A DNA stretch of 64,000 nt, taken from the NCBI RefSeq assembly GCF_013267355.1, contig NZ_CP053985.1, positions 2,604,001-2,668,000 of the forward strand, written 5' to 3'. Position numbers and translations under genes: made by a program. This document shows, one piece after another, positions 16,344 through 24,486 of the stretch. The notes below the pieces were generated by a model. The model worked only from the letters and a program-made list of their open reading frames with translations. It was not told the origin of the DNA and ran no database searches. Position 1 is the first letter of the stretch. Each line of letters opens with the position of its first letter. Origin of the DNA: Achromobacter pestifer (GTDB lineage Bacteria > Pseudomonadota > Gammaproteobacteria > Burkholderiales > Burkholderiaceae_B).

Positions 16344-17693
16344 TCAATGCCGGCGGCGCGAAGCCGATCCGAGCGCGTGTTCGATCTGCGCCGCTGCCAA
16401 TAGCAAGGCCCGGTCGCCGCCGCGCAGGCCGGTCGCCATCAGGCCTACCGCTTTCTTTGCGGCCGGATCGCCCGGCAAGGAAATGCTGGGCAGGTCCAGG
16501 CGGTTGGCGAATTCCGTCAGGCTGAATGCCCGGGCGTTCTCGCGCAGATAAATGTCGTTGTCGTCCAGCAGCGCGACCGGTGGCGGCAGCATGGGCACCG
16601 TTGGCGTCAGCACCGCGTCGGCGCCCGCGATGGCGTGGTCGTACTCGCGGCGCAATTCCGCCAGCCGGCGTTGTGCCGCGATATAGGCATGCGCCGGCAC
16701 CTGCGCTCCCAACAGCATGCGCGGCCCCACGCGCGGGTCGTAGCGGGCCGCGTCCGTCGCCAAGCGGGACGCATGCAAGGCATAGCCGTCGGCCGCGATG
16801 ATGCCGCCGTCGCGCGCCACGCTGCCGGCCAGCGCCAGGCAAGGCATGGGTTCGCGGCGCAGCGCGGCGCCCGCGTCCATCAGGCATTCCAGACTTGCGG
16901 CGAAGGCGCGCCTGACTTCGGGCTCCAACAACGCCTCCACATGGTCCGGCACCACGAACACCTTGCTCGCCAGCGGCGTCGCGCCGTGGACGCGCGATGC
17001 CGGCGTAGCGGCATCCCAAGGCGCCAGCACCTTATCCACAAGCAGGCATCGTGCGGCGTCCGCGGCGATGATGCCGGGCACATCGAAGGTGGGAGACAGG
17101 TACATCATGCCCGCGTCCTGGTAGCGGCCGCGGGACGGCTTGAAGCCCGCGACGCCACAGAACGCGGCGGGAATGCGCGCCGATCCGCTCGTATCGGAGG
17201 CCAGCGCCAGGTCCACCATGCCGCGCGCCACCGCAACGGCGCCGCCGCTGCTGGAGCCGCCAGCGACACGGGGCACGTCGGCCATCAGCGGCGATAGCGG
17301 CGTGCCGAAGCGCGCATTCAGGCCCAGCGCGCCGTAAGCGAACTCGGTCATGTTGTTCTGCGCCAGCAGCACCGCGCCCGCGCGCCGCAGCGCATGCACC
17401 AGCGCAGCGTCCCGGCTCGCCGCCGGCGCGTCGGCCAGCACCCGCGAGCCCGCGTGCGTCGTCCATCCCCGCACGTCGAAACAGGCCTTCACGCCCAGCA
17501 CCATGCCGGCCAGCGGCTCGTCGTCTGGCGCGAAGCCGCGCAAGGCGTCGCGCGTGCCCGCCTCGGCCAGCGCGTCCTCGTCGCGGCGCGCCACCAGGGC
17601 GAGGGCCGCACTTGCAGGGTCAGCCGACGCCCGCTCCAGGCAGGCCGACACCGCGCGCAGGGAAACGCCGCGCCGTTCAGGAGACATGGACAT
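16344..17693 (-). CDS. Amidase signature family hydrolase
   Basis: 449-residue amidohydrolase with an intact Ser-cisSer-Lys triad: Lys69 in LGVKACFD, Ser147 in AGGSSSGGAVAVARG and Ser171 in SDTSGSARIPAAFCG. The family hydrolyses amides, allophanate or N-acyl compounds. Its start overlaps the end of the fused ABC transporter gene by 17 bases, showing tight co-translation, and ectC follows after 30 bases. Two near-identical start choices exist (residue 1 or Met3). Given the neighbours it could deacylate or deamidate the product of the EctC step or the imported substrate. It is shorter than allophanate hydrolase and lacks that enzyme's C-terminal domain. Confidence 0.85.
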   Translation of the reverse strand: MSMSPERRGVSLRAVSACLERASADPASAALALVARRDEDALAEAGTRDALRGFAPDDEPLAGMVLGVKACFDVRGWTTHAGSRVLADAPAASRDAALVHALRRAGAVLLAQNNMTEFAYGALGLNARFGTPLSPLMADVPRVAGGSSSGGAVAVARGMVDLALASDTSGSARIPAAFCGVAGFKPSRGRYQDAGMMYLSPTFDVPGIIAADAARCLLVDKVLAPWDAATPASRVHGATPLASKVFVVPDHVEALLEPEVRRAFAASLECLMDAGAALRREPMPCLALAGSVARDGGIIAADGYALHASRLATDAARYDPRVGPRMLLGAQVPAHAYIAAQRRLAELRREYDHAIAGADAVLTPTVPMLPPPVALLDDNDIYLRENARAFSLTEFANRLDLPSISLPGDPAAKKAVGLMATGLRGGDRALLLAAAQIEHALGSASRRRH

Positions 17694-19185
17694 GGCTCAG
17701 GAAATCCTTGACGCGCGAGTCCGCGCTTGCCAGCACCTCGGCCGGCGGCGCGTCCAGCAGGACGCGGCCGGCCTCCATGAACACCACGCGATCGGACACC
17801 TTGAACGCGAATCCCATCTCGTGGGTCACGATCAGCATCGTCATGCCTTCGCGCGCCAGCGTTTCCACCACCTTCAGCACTTCGGCCACCAGTTCCGGAT
17901 CCAGCGCCGACGTCGGTTCGTCGAACAGCATGATGGAAGGGCGCATGGCCAGCGCGCGGGCGATCGCCACGCGCTGCTGCTGGCCGCCGGAGAGCTGATG
18001 CGGATACTTGTGCGCGTGATCCAGCATGCCGACTTTGTTGAGCAGCACCAGGGCTTCGCGGCGCAACACGCTGGCGCTGCCGCGTCCGTGGTACGCCGGC
18101 GCCAGCATCACGTTCTGCAGCACGGTCTTGTGCGGAAACAGATTGAAGCTCTGGAACACCATGCCGATATCAAGGATGCGGTCGCCGGGTCCCGCCTGAG
18201 CGCCGGTCCCCGGCGATCCCAGAAAGGGTTTGCCATGCAGCAGCACCTCGCCGCCGTCCAGCGTCTCCAGGCCGTTCAACGTGCGTATCAACGACGTCTT
18301 GCCCGAACCGGACGGACCGATGATGCTGATGACTTCCCCGGCCTTGACCATCAGGTCTATGCCCTTGAGCACTTCATGGTCGCCGAAGCGCTTGCGGGCC
18401 TGGCGCACTTCCAGCGCGGGCGCGTCGCCGGCAGCCGTCAGCGCCGGGCCGGACTGTCCTTCCTGGACCTCGCGCCGCGCGTCCGCGTCCAGCGCCAGCG
18501 GCTTGGGCGCGCGCCGCAGGATATTCATGTGCGACTCCAGCCAGCCCAACAGCTTGTCGAACAGCGTGACGATCAGCACGTAGTACAGCGCCACCGCCAG
18601 CATGGTCTCGAACACCAGGAAGTTCTGCGTGTACAGACGTTGTCCGACCAGCAGGATCTCGGCCAGCGAGATCACCGACACCAGCGAAGTCAGCTTGGCG
18701 ATCGTGATGAACTCGTTGCTCAGGGCGGGCAGCGCGATCCGCAACGCCTGCGGAATCACGATCATGCGCTGGATGCCGGCATAGCGCAGGCCCAGCGCCC
18801 GTCCGGCCTCGATCTGCCCTCGCGGCACGCCCAGGATGCCGCCACGATGGATCTCGGCGATGAAGGCGGTTTCGCTCACGACCAGGGCGGTCAGGCCGGC
18901 ATAGAACGGGTCCGACAGCAACGCGCCCGCCGCGGGGAACACCTGCGGCAGGTTGTAGATGAACACCAGCAGCACCAGCAGCGGCAGGCTGCGGAAGAAC
19001 CAGATATACAGGCCCGCCAGGCGGCTGACGAAAGGGTTCTTCGCCTGCTTGCCCAGCGCCAGCAGAAAGCCCGCCGCCACGCCTATCACCCACGTTGCCG
19101 TGCTTAGCTTCACCACCACCCAACACGCTTTCCAGAAGTCGGTGTCCCAAAGCAGGCTGACGGCGTAATCCCAATCGAAATGCAT
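17677..19185 (-). CDS. Fused amino-acid ABC transporter permease and ATP-binding protein
   Basis: 502-residue fusion. Residues 1-220 form a HisMQ-type permease with about five membrane helices (FRSLPLLVLLVFIY; EAA loop around GLRYAGIQRMIVIPQALR). A linker at about 222-255 is rich in charged and small residues. Residues 255-500 form a complete ATPase: [55 protein letters not shown] homodimer would supply both channel halves and both motor domains, so only the binding protein upstream is needed for a whole importer. The two parts are in one frame with no internal stop, so it is a real fusion. Probable polar amino-acid, ectoine-like or amidine cargo. Confidence 0.9.
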   Translation of the reverse strand: MHFDWDYAVSLLWDTDFWKACWVVVKLSTATWVIGVAAGFLLALGKQAKNPFVSRLAGLYIWFFRSLPLLVLLVFIYNLPQVFPAAGALLSDPFYAGLTALVVSETAFIAEIHRGGILGVPRGQIEAGRALGLRYAGIQRMIVIPQALRIALPALSNEFITIAKLTSLVSVISLAEILLVGQRLYTQNFLVFETMLAVALYYVLIVTLFDKLLGWLESHMNILRRAPKPLALDADARREVQEGQSGPALTAAGDAPALEVRQARKRFGDHEVLKGIDLMVKAGEVISIIGPSGSGKTSLIRTLNGLETLDGGEVLLHGKPFLGSPGTGAQAGPGDRILDIGMVFQSFNLFPHKTVLQNVMLAPAYHGRGSASVLRREALVLLNKVGMLDHAHKYPHQLSGGQQQRVAIARALAMRPSIMLFDEPTSALDPELVAEVLKVVETLAREGMTMLIVTHEMGFAFKVSDRVVFMEAGRVLLDAPPAEVLASADSRVKDFLSHVHVS

Positions 19186-19207
19186 GGTTGCGGCTTCCCT
19201 CGCGGCC

Positions 19208-20059
19208 CTATCGCGCCGGGCCCGCCAGGGCGGCCTGGACCTCCGCGGGGGACGGCTCCTCCAACCCGTAGCGGGCCAGCAGCGCCTGATACTCGCCGCT
19301 ATCGCGGGCCCGTTGCAGCGCGCCGTTCAATGCGCTCTGCAGCTCTTTCGATTCCTTGTTGATCCCCAGCCCGATCACGATCGGATAGAGCAGGGAGGTG
19401 GAGGTCACCTTCAGGCTGTCCTTGGACTGCGCCAGCATGCCGTGCACCACCGCCGCATCTTCGATCATCGCGTCCGCCGCCTGCGAGCGCAGCGCCATCA
19501 TCGCTTCGGGAGAGGTCGGAAATTCCAGCACCTTGATCTCGCCCTGGCCCTTGGGCTGACAAGTCTCGCGCGAGACCTTCTGCAGCTTGGGCGTCCACGA
19601 CGCCCCCTTGATCGACGCCACCCGCTTGCCGCACAGCGCCTCGGGCCCCGCGGGCGCATACTGGCTGGAAGCCAGCACCAGCAGCGAAGCGCCCGTCTTC
19701 AGGTACGGGATGAAATCGATCAGCTTGGTGCGCTCGGGCGTGACATAAAGGGCCGACGCGACAGTATCGAAGCGGCGCGCCCGCATGCCCAGGATCAGGT
19801 CGGGAAAGCGCGTGTCGACGAACACCGGCGCAAGCGACAGCTTGGAGGCCAGCAGCCGGGAAAAGTCCGCGTCGAATCCGGCGGGCTTGCCGCCATCCAT
19901 GTAGGCATAGGGCGGATAGGTGAGGTCGGACCCGACCGTGAGGCTGTCCGCCTTGATGGTGGCGGCGGCAAACGCCATGGGAGCTGCCGTGCACAACATG
20001 AACGCGGCCAGTGCGTGAGCGACGCCGAGACGCGACGCCACCAGAATCTGAGTGAACAT
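19208..20059 (-). CDS. ABC transporter substrate-binding protein (polar amino-acid family 3)
   Basis: 283-residue periplasmic receptor with a signal peptide (MFTQILVASRLGVAHALAAF, cleavage after the AFAA near residue 31). The mature protein shows the family-3 pattern: LTVGSDLTYPPYAYMDGGKPAGFDADFSR in pieces, MRARRFDTVASALYVTPERTKLIDFIPYL. An extra pair of Cys (LCGKRV and RETCQP) could form a disulphide. The start ATG at 20059 has AGGGGAAAG at good spacing; a longer upstream frame is rejected. It leads the operon binding protein-fused ABC-amidase-ectC and sits about 80 bases behind the second copy of the ATTGTT/AACAAT operator. Confidence 0.87.
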   Translation of the reverse strand: MFTQILVASRLGVAHALAAFMLCTAAPMAFAAATIKADSLTVGSDLTYPPYAYMDGGKPAGFDADFSRLLASKLSLAPVFVDTRFPDLILGMRARRFDTVASALYVTPERTKLIDFIPYLKTGASLLVLASSQYAPAGPEALCGKRVASIKGASWTPKLQKVSRETCQPKGQGEIKVLEFPTSPEAMMALRSQAADAMIEDAAVVHGMLAQSKDSLKVTSTSLLYPIVIGLGINKESKELQSALNGALQRARDSGEYQALLARYGLEEPSPAEVQAALAGPAR

Positions 20060-20135
20060 GCTTTCCCCTGTGGAACGCCCTGAAAGCCGCGGCCAGATTG
20101 GGTCTGCCCTATACCCGGAGGTATTTTCGCGCCAG

Positions 20136-20150
20136 AATTGTTGAACAATT
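20136..20150. promoter_or_regulatory. Operator palindrome, copy 2 (likely GntR site)
   Basis: The inverted repeat AATTGTT-G-AACAATT (20136-20150) lies 77 bases upstream of the binding-protein start codon. It repeats the palindrome at 14254-14268 with only the centre base changed and adds one more base pair to each arm. The surrounding leader is otherwise GC-rich, so the AT-rich block stands out. A promoter for this operon could not be placed convincingly; weak elements near TATAGG on the minus strand would put the operator next to the -35. Confidence 0.7.
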
Positions 20151-20408
20151 TTTGCGATTTTCCGGCAACCAGGAGATAGCGGATATGGGTATTTTCCCCT
20201 AGCGCTTTCGCCGCATGCGGCGAACTTCGCGCTATCGGCCATCAGGTTCGGATCTGGCCATATGCATGGCCTGCGGACCGTCGCACCATCCAAAAAGAGG
20301 ACAGACGCCACCTGACCGTTCGCCTATAGTTTTTCGCACTCCACCGCCAAGAAAGGCTGTATCTGCCATCCGGACGTCCTGCGCCGGACTACATCCGGAG
20401 AGCTTGCC

Positions 20409-21620
20409 ATGCACCATCCTGAACCTGCATATGTCCGCAGGACAGCCGATCCGAGGGTCTGGCGCCGGCCCCGCTGGCTCCTGATCCTGATTGGTATGGT
20501 GGCGGCCGCCAGCGCCTTCGGACAGGATGTCATCTGGATCGGCCGGCCCTCAGCCCGCGACTATTTGGCCCTGAATGTCCAGCGGGCCGTCGAAGGCTAC
20601 GCGGAGCTGCGCCAGCAGATGGCGCAGTTCGAGGCGCAGGTCGGGGAAGCGCGGCGCGCATACTTCACCGCCGCCTCCACGGATCGCGCCGCGGCCGGCG
20701 ACAAGTTCGGCGAGTTACTGTTCCAGAAGGACCTGATGATTGCGTGGCCGCGCATCAGTGCCGGCGGGGACCAGGCCCAGCGCTTGGCCAGTCTCATGAC
20801 GCTCGGAAACAATGGCCGCCCGCTCGACGGCGGCATTCCGCCCAGCGCCAGAAAGGCCTTCAACCACTGGATTTCCGCCGTGGGCTTCGGCGTCGGGGCG
20901 GGGCTTGGAATGACTCCGGATCCAATCAAGGCCGCTGCCGCCCTGGCCAGCGGCGGCAGCCTGAAAGAATACGAAGCCTACCGGCGCCTGCGGGATCAGG
21001 CCGAGTACGACGACTGGGAAGCTCAGCACAACGGCGCTGCCCGCAAACTGATCGAGCCCGGCAGCGCGATATCCGCGCGTCTTTTTTTCGGCGAAACACC
21101 GATGATGCGGGGATTCGATCATCGGATCGCCAAGCCTGAAAATTATGTCCTGCGCTGCATGTACGCGGGCCGTAAGGAAGAGACTTCGCTTTTTTATTTC
21201 TGGCAGGGCCAGCCGCCGCAGGACATTGCCATCCTGCTCGCCATGAATCCCAGCGGCCTCGCGCGCCTGAAGGACCATGCAGTCAACCAGTGTCCGCCGG
21301 ACGACAAGCAGGCGCGCGCCATCGAGGCCTCGCCAATCAAGGCGATCATCACGCCCGAAATCGCTCGCGACGCCCGCGCACAAAGAAATTCGATTCCCCT
21401 GGATCCCATCGAAGCGCAGGCGATTCAAGACAGAAACGCCGCGGCACGCCAGAAATTGGATGCACGCAAGGCCCGCGAGGACGAGCGCAACGCGAAGCTT
21501 CAAGCCTGCCGCGAGGCGCTGCAGACGGAAGTGCTGGCCGCGCGCCAGGACCGCGACCGGATCGCGACCGACGCGGCGCGCGCCAAGTACCGGGATTGTT
21601 CGCGCAACGCCGGCAAGTAA
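20409..21620 (+). CDS. Unknown exported or membrane-anchored protein
   Basis: 403 residues, not recognised. Residues 22-41 (RWLLILIGMVAAASAFGQD) form a single hydrophobic segment after a very basic N-terminus, suggesting a signal peptide or anchor, so the rest is probably periplasmic. The middle contains a glycine-rich hydrophobic stretch (AVGFGVGAGLGM). Two Cys (LRCMYAG, NQCPPDD) could pair. The last 90 residues are dense in Lys, Arg, Glu and Ala with two more Cys and are likely a long helix or coiled coil. The gene stands alone between the ABC operon and DoxX, preceded by a TATAGT-like -10 at 20325-20330. No function is proposed. Confidence 0.65.
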   Translation: MHHPEPAYVRRTADPRVWRRPRWLLILIGMVAAASAFGQDVIWIGRPSARDYLALNVQRAVEGYAELRQQMAQFEAQVGEARRAYFTAASTDRAAAGDKFGELLFQKDLMIAWPRISAGGDQAQRLASLMTLGNNGRPLDGGIPPSARKAFNHWISAVGFGVGAGLGMTPDPIKAAAALASGGSLKEYEAYRRLRDQAEYDDWEAQHNGAARKLIEPGSAISARLFFGETPMMRGFDHRIAKPENYVLRCMYAGRKEETSLFYFWQGQPPQDIAILLAMNPSGLARLKDHAVNQCPPDDKQARAIEASPIKAIITPEIARDARAQRNSIPLDPIEAQAIQDRNAAARQKLDARKAREDERNAKLQACREALQTEVLAARQDRDRIATDAARAKYRDCSRNAGK

Positions 21621-21699
21621 GTAGGCGTCTGATCGCCCCGGATAGCAGCCTGGGATCTCTCAACAGCCTGATGCTGCCACGCCGACCTGCCCATCCCTT

Positions 21700-22155
21700 T
21701 CAGGATGCCGCGCCGCCGGACTTGGACTCGCGCAAATCCAGCCACGCCACCAACAGCAATCCGCCCGCCAGCCCCAAATGCTCGAAGAACGAGTTGGCGG
21801 CCATGAAGCGCTCCTGGCCCAGCGGCATCTCCCAGAAACGCAACGCAATGCCTGTTGCCACCAGCGTGAAACCAGCCAGCGCCAGCGCGCCCAGCCATCG
21901 CAACCTGCCCACCAGAATCATCAGGGAGGCGACTAGTTCCAGCGCAATCACCAGCGTCGCGAACAAGGGCTCGGGCGACAGGCCAAAATGCGCCATTTCG
22001 CGCACTGCGCCGGGAAAGTCGAAAAGCTTCACCAGGCCGCCCTGCAGGTAGGCGGCGCATAACCCCAGATAGGCCAGGAACCGGACCGCCGAAGCACCGA
22101 ACAGCGGGCGGGCCATATCGGCCAGCCGCCGCTCCCATTGGAAAGTAGCGTTCAT
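21700..22155 (-). CDS. DoxX family membrane protein
   Basis: 151-residue inner-membrane protein with four predicted helices (FLAYLGLCAAYLQGGLVKLFDF; LFATLVIALELVASLMILVG; WLGALALAGFTLVATGIAL; FEHLGLAGGLLLVAWLDL). The GGLVKLFDFPG and ARFMAANSFFEHLGL-like text fits the DoxX family, which is often linked to quinone or thiol redox stress. Start ATG at 22155 has GGAGGC upstream and lies 11 bases past the amidohydrolase stop, so it is the last gene of that operon. The specific role is unknown. Confidence 0.8.
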   Translation of the reverse strand: MNATFQWERRLADMARPLFGASAVRFLAYLGLCAAYLQGGLVKLFDFPGAVREMAHFGLSPEPLFATLVIALELVASLMILVGRLRWLGALALAGFTLVATGIALRFWEMPLGQERFMAANSFFEHLGLAGGLLLVAWLDLRESKSGGAAS

Positions 22156-22166
22156 GGCGAGCCTCC

Positions 22167-24152
22167 TCAGACGGCCCAGCAGGAGCAGCCCAGCGCGCCG
22201 AAGAAGCCCTGTAGATCCGAACTGGGCGCATTCGAGCCCCACGCGCGGGCATGATCGTGTCCATGCAAACCGCAGGAGCTGGCGCACGCGCAGGCCGCCA
22301 TGTTGCGGTAGCCCAGGGAATTGCGTCCCGCGCCTTCCGGATCACCCCAGGCGCCGTAGCCGCCGAACAGCCGGGTAGGCGACCAGTCGGGCATGGCGGG
22401 CGGCAGCGGGTTGTCGTCCAGCGGCGCGAATTCGCCCGCGCCGTAGACCACGCGGCCGCCGACCACGGTCAGGTCCGAGGTCAGGAACGAGATCTCGTCC
22501 TCGGTGCAGCCGAAGTAGTCCTTGTCCGGCACGATGAAGTCGGCCAGCTGGCCGGGTTCAATGCGGCCGCGCTTGCCTTCCTCGTTGGAGAACCAGGCCA
22601 CGTTCTCGGTCCACATGCGCAGCGCGGTCTCGCGGTCCAGGCAGTTGCGCGCGGGATAGAGGCGGGTGCCGCCCACGGTCTTGCCGGTGACCATCCAGGA
22701 CAAGGACACCCAGGGGTTGTAGGAGGCGACGCGCGTTGCATCGGTACCGGCCGAGACCTTCACGCCGCGCTGCAGGATCTTGGCGACAGGCGGCGTGGCT
22801 TCGGCGGCCCGGGCGCCGTAGCGCTCGATGAAATACTCGCCCTGGTAGGCCATGCGGTGCTGCACGGCGATGCCCCCACCCAGCGCGGCGATGCGGTCGA
22901 TCGACTTGTCGGAGATGGTTTCCGCGTGATCGAAGAACCAGTTCAGTCCGGTCAATGGCGTGTCGCGATGCACTTTCTCGAACACGTCGAGCGCGCGCGA
23001 GATGGTCTCGTCGTAAGTGGCGTGCAAGCGCCACGGCCACTTGTTCTGCACCAGCACCCGCACGACCTCTTCCAGCTCGCCTTCCATCTCCGGCGGCATG
23101 TCCGGACGCTCGACGCGGAAGTCCTCGAAGTCGGCCGCCGAGAACACCAGCATTTCACCCGCGCCGTTGTGGCGGAAGTAGTCGGTGCCTTGCTTGTACT
23201 TCACGCTCGACGTCCAGTTGAGGAAGTCTTCCTTCTCATGCTTGGGCTTCTGCGTGAAGAGGTTGTAGGCCAGCCGCACCGTCATCTGGTTATCATCGGC
23301 CAGTTTCTGGATCACGGCGTAGTCGTCCGGATAGTTCTGGAAGCCGCCGCCCGCATCGATCACGCCGGTCACGCCCAGCCGGTTCAGCTCGCGCATGAAG
23401 TGGCGCGTGGAGTTGACCTGATAGTCGAAGGGCAGCTTGGGACCCTTGGCCAGCGTGGCGTACAGGATGGTCGCGTTGGGCTTGGCCAGCAGTAGCCCCG
23501 TGGGATTGCCCTGGCCGTCGCGCATGATCTCGCCGCCCGGCGGATTGGGCGTGGTCTTGGTATAGCCCACCGCGCGCAGCGCCGCGCCGTTGAGCAGGGC
23601 GCGGTCATACAGGTGCAGGATGAACACCGGGGTGTCGGGCGCGATGGCGTTGATCTCTTCGATCGTGGGCAGGCGCTTCTCGGCGAACTGGTGCTCGGTG
23701 AAGCCGCCCACCACGCGCACCCATTGCGGCGCGGGCGTGATGGCGACCTGGCGTTTCAGCATGGCCATGGCGTCGGCCAGCGAGCGCACACCGTCCCAGC
23801 GCAGCTCCATGTTGTAGTTCAGGCCGCCCCGCACCACATGGGTGTGGTTGTCGTAGAGGCCGGGCAAAGCCGCGCGGCGCTTCAGGTCGACGACGCGCGT
23901 GCCGGCGCCGGCCAGTGCCATGACTTCCGCATCGGAACCGACGGCCACGAAGCGGCCGTTCTTGATCGCGACGGCGCTGGCCTGCGGTTTGCTGCGGTCC
24001 AGCGTGGTGATGCGGCCGTTGTGAAAGATGGCATCCGGCGTGGCGTTGGACATGTTGGGGGCTCCGTTGGAACTGGCGATGGCGTGGCGCCCCAACATAC
24101 CGTTGAGCGCCAGGGCGGAAGCTACACCGATGAGGTCGCGGCGTGTAGGCAT
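22167..24152 (-). CDS. YtcJ-type metal-dependent amidohydrolase, Tat-like signal, Cys-rich tail
   Basis: 661-residue amidohydrolase of the YtcJ/amidohydrolase-3 family. The N-terminus MPTRRDLIGVASALALNG is a twin-arginine-like signal, so export in folded form is likely. DAIFHNGRITTLD, LPGLYDNHTHVVRGG (metal His-x-His), a FDHAETISD block and AGTDATR follow in family order, then a C-terminal IVPDKDYFG region. The last 45 residues are rich in Cys and His (ACACASSCGLHGHDHA and ALGCSCWAV), probably a metal or disulphide module. A much longer open frame extends upstream but has no family similarity and overlaps the XapX and pirin genes. Substrate unknown. Confidence 0.82.
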   Translation of the reverse strand: MPTRRDLIGVASALALNGMLGRHAIASSNGAPNMSNATPDAIFHNGRITTLDRSKPQASAVAIKNGRFVAVGSDAEVMALAGAGTRVVDLKRRAALPGLYDNHTHVVRGGLNYNMELRWDGVRSLADAMAMLKRQVAITPAPQWVRVVGGFTEHQFAEKRLPTIEEINAIAPDTPVFILHLYDRALLNGAALRAVGYTKTTPNPPGGEIMRDGQGNPTGLLLAKPNATILYATLAKGPKLPFDYQVNSTRHFMRELNRLGVTGVIDAGGGFQNYPDDYAVIQKLADDNQMTVRLAYNLFTQKPKHEKEDFLNWTSSVKYKQGTDYFRHNGAGEMLVFSAADFEDFRVERPDMPPEMEGELEEVVRVLVQNKWPWRLHATYDETISRALDVFEKVHRDTPLTGLNWFFDHAETISDKSIDRIAALGGGIAVQHRMAYQGEYFIERYGARAAEATPPVAKILQRGVKVSAGTDATRVASYNPWVSLSWMVTGKTVGGTRLYPARNCLDRETALRMWTENVAWFSNEEGKRGRIEPGQLADFIVPDKDYFGCTEDEISFLTSDLTVVGGRVVYGAGEFAPLDDNPLPPAMPDWSPTRLFGGYGAWGDPEGAGRNSLGYRNMAACACASSCGLHGHDHARAWGSNAPSSDLQGFFGALGCSCWAV

Positions 24153-24181
24153 GCAATATCTCCTGGGATGCGGGAACCGGC

Positions 24182-24445
24182 TCAGCCGTGTTCCTTGTCT
24201 TGGGGCTGATGGCGGCCAGGCAATTGCCCCAGCACGTGGCTGACGGCCTTTTCCTTGTCGCAGGCGGCAGCGAAGGCGGTGCCGTTGAGCAGTTGCCTGC
24301 CCACCGGGACGACCTGCTCGCCGACCAAGATGCCCAGCAGGCCGATCAGCGCCACCAGCGGCGGGGCGGGCGAACGGACTTGCAGCAGGCTGTAGACCAC
24401 GCCAACCAGCAGTCCAGCGCCCAGGGAAAGCAGATAGATCTTCAT
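24182..24445 (-). CDS. XapX-domain small membrane protein (DUF1427)
   Basis: 87-residue protein with two transmembrane helices (KIYLLSLGAGLLVGVVYSLL and LVALIGLLGILVGEQVVPVG) joined by the RSPAPP loop that typifies XapX-domain proteins. The C-terminal 30 residues are soluble and polar. The start MKIYLLSLG is preceded by AGGACGCGC. It lies 29 bases upstream of the amidohydrolase and 41 bases downstream of the pirin gene, inside a six-gene operon. XapX proteins recur beside amidohydrolases and isochorismatase-like hydrolases, but their job is not known. Confidence 0.8.
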   Translation of the reverse strand: MKIYLLSLGAGLLVGVVYSLLQVRSPAPPLVALIGLLGILVGEQVVPVGRQLLNGTAFAAACDKEKAVSHVLGQLPGRHQPQDKEHG

Positions 24446-24486
24446 GCGCGTCCTCGCGTTGTGGATGGGTAGTGAGCGGGCGCCGC

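Noticed and set aside
19208..20311. The ABC receptor start at 20311
   Set aside because: The extra 84 residues run through the operator palindrome and lack similarity; the start at 20059 gives a proper signal peptide and ribosome-binding site.
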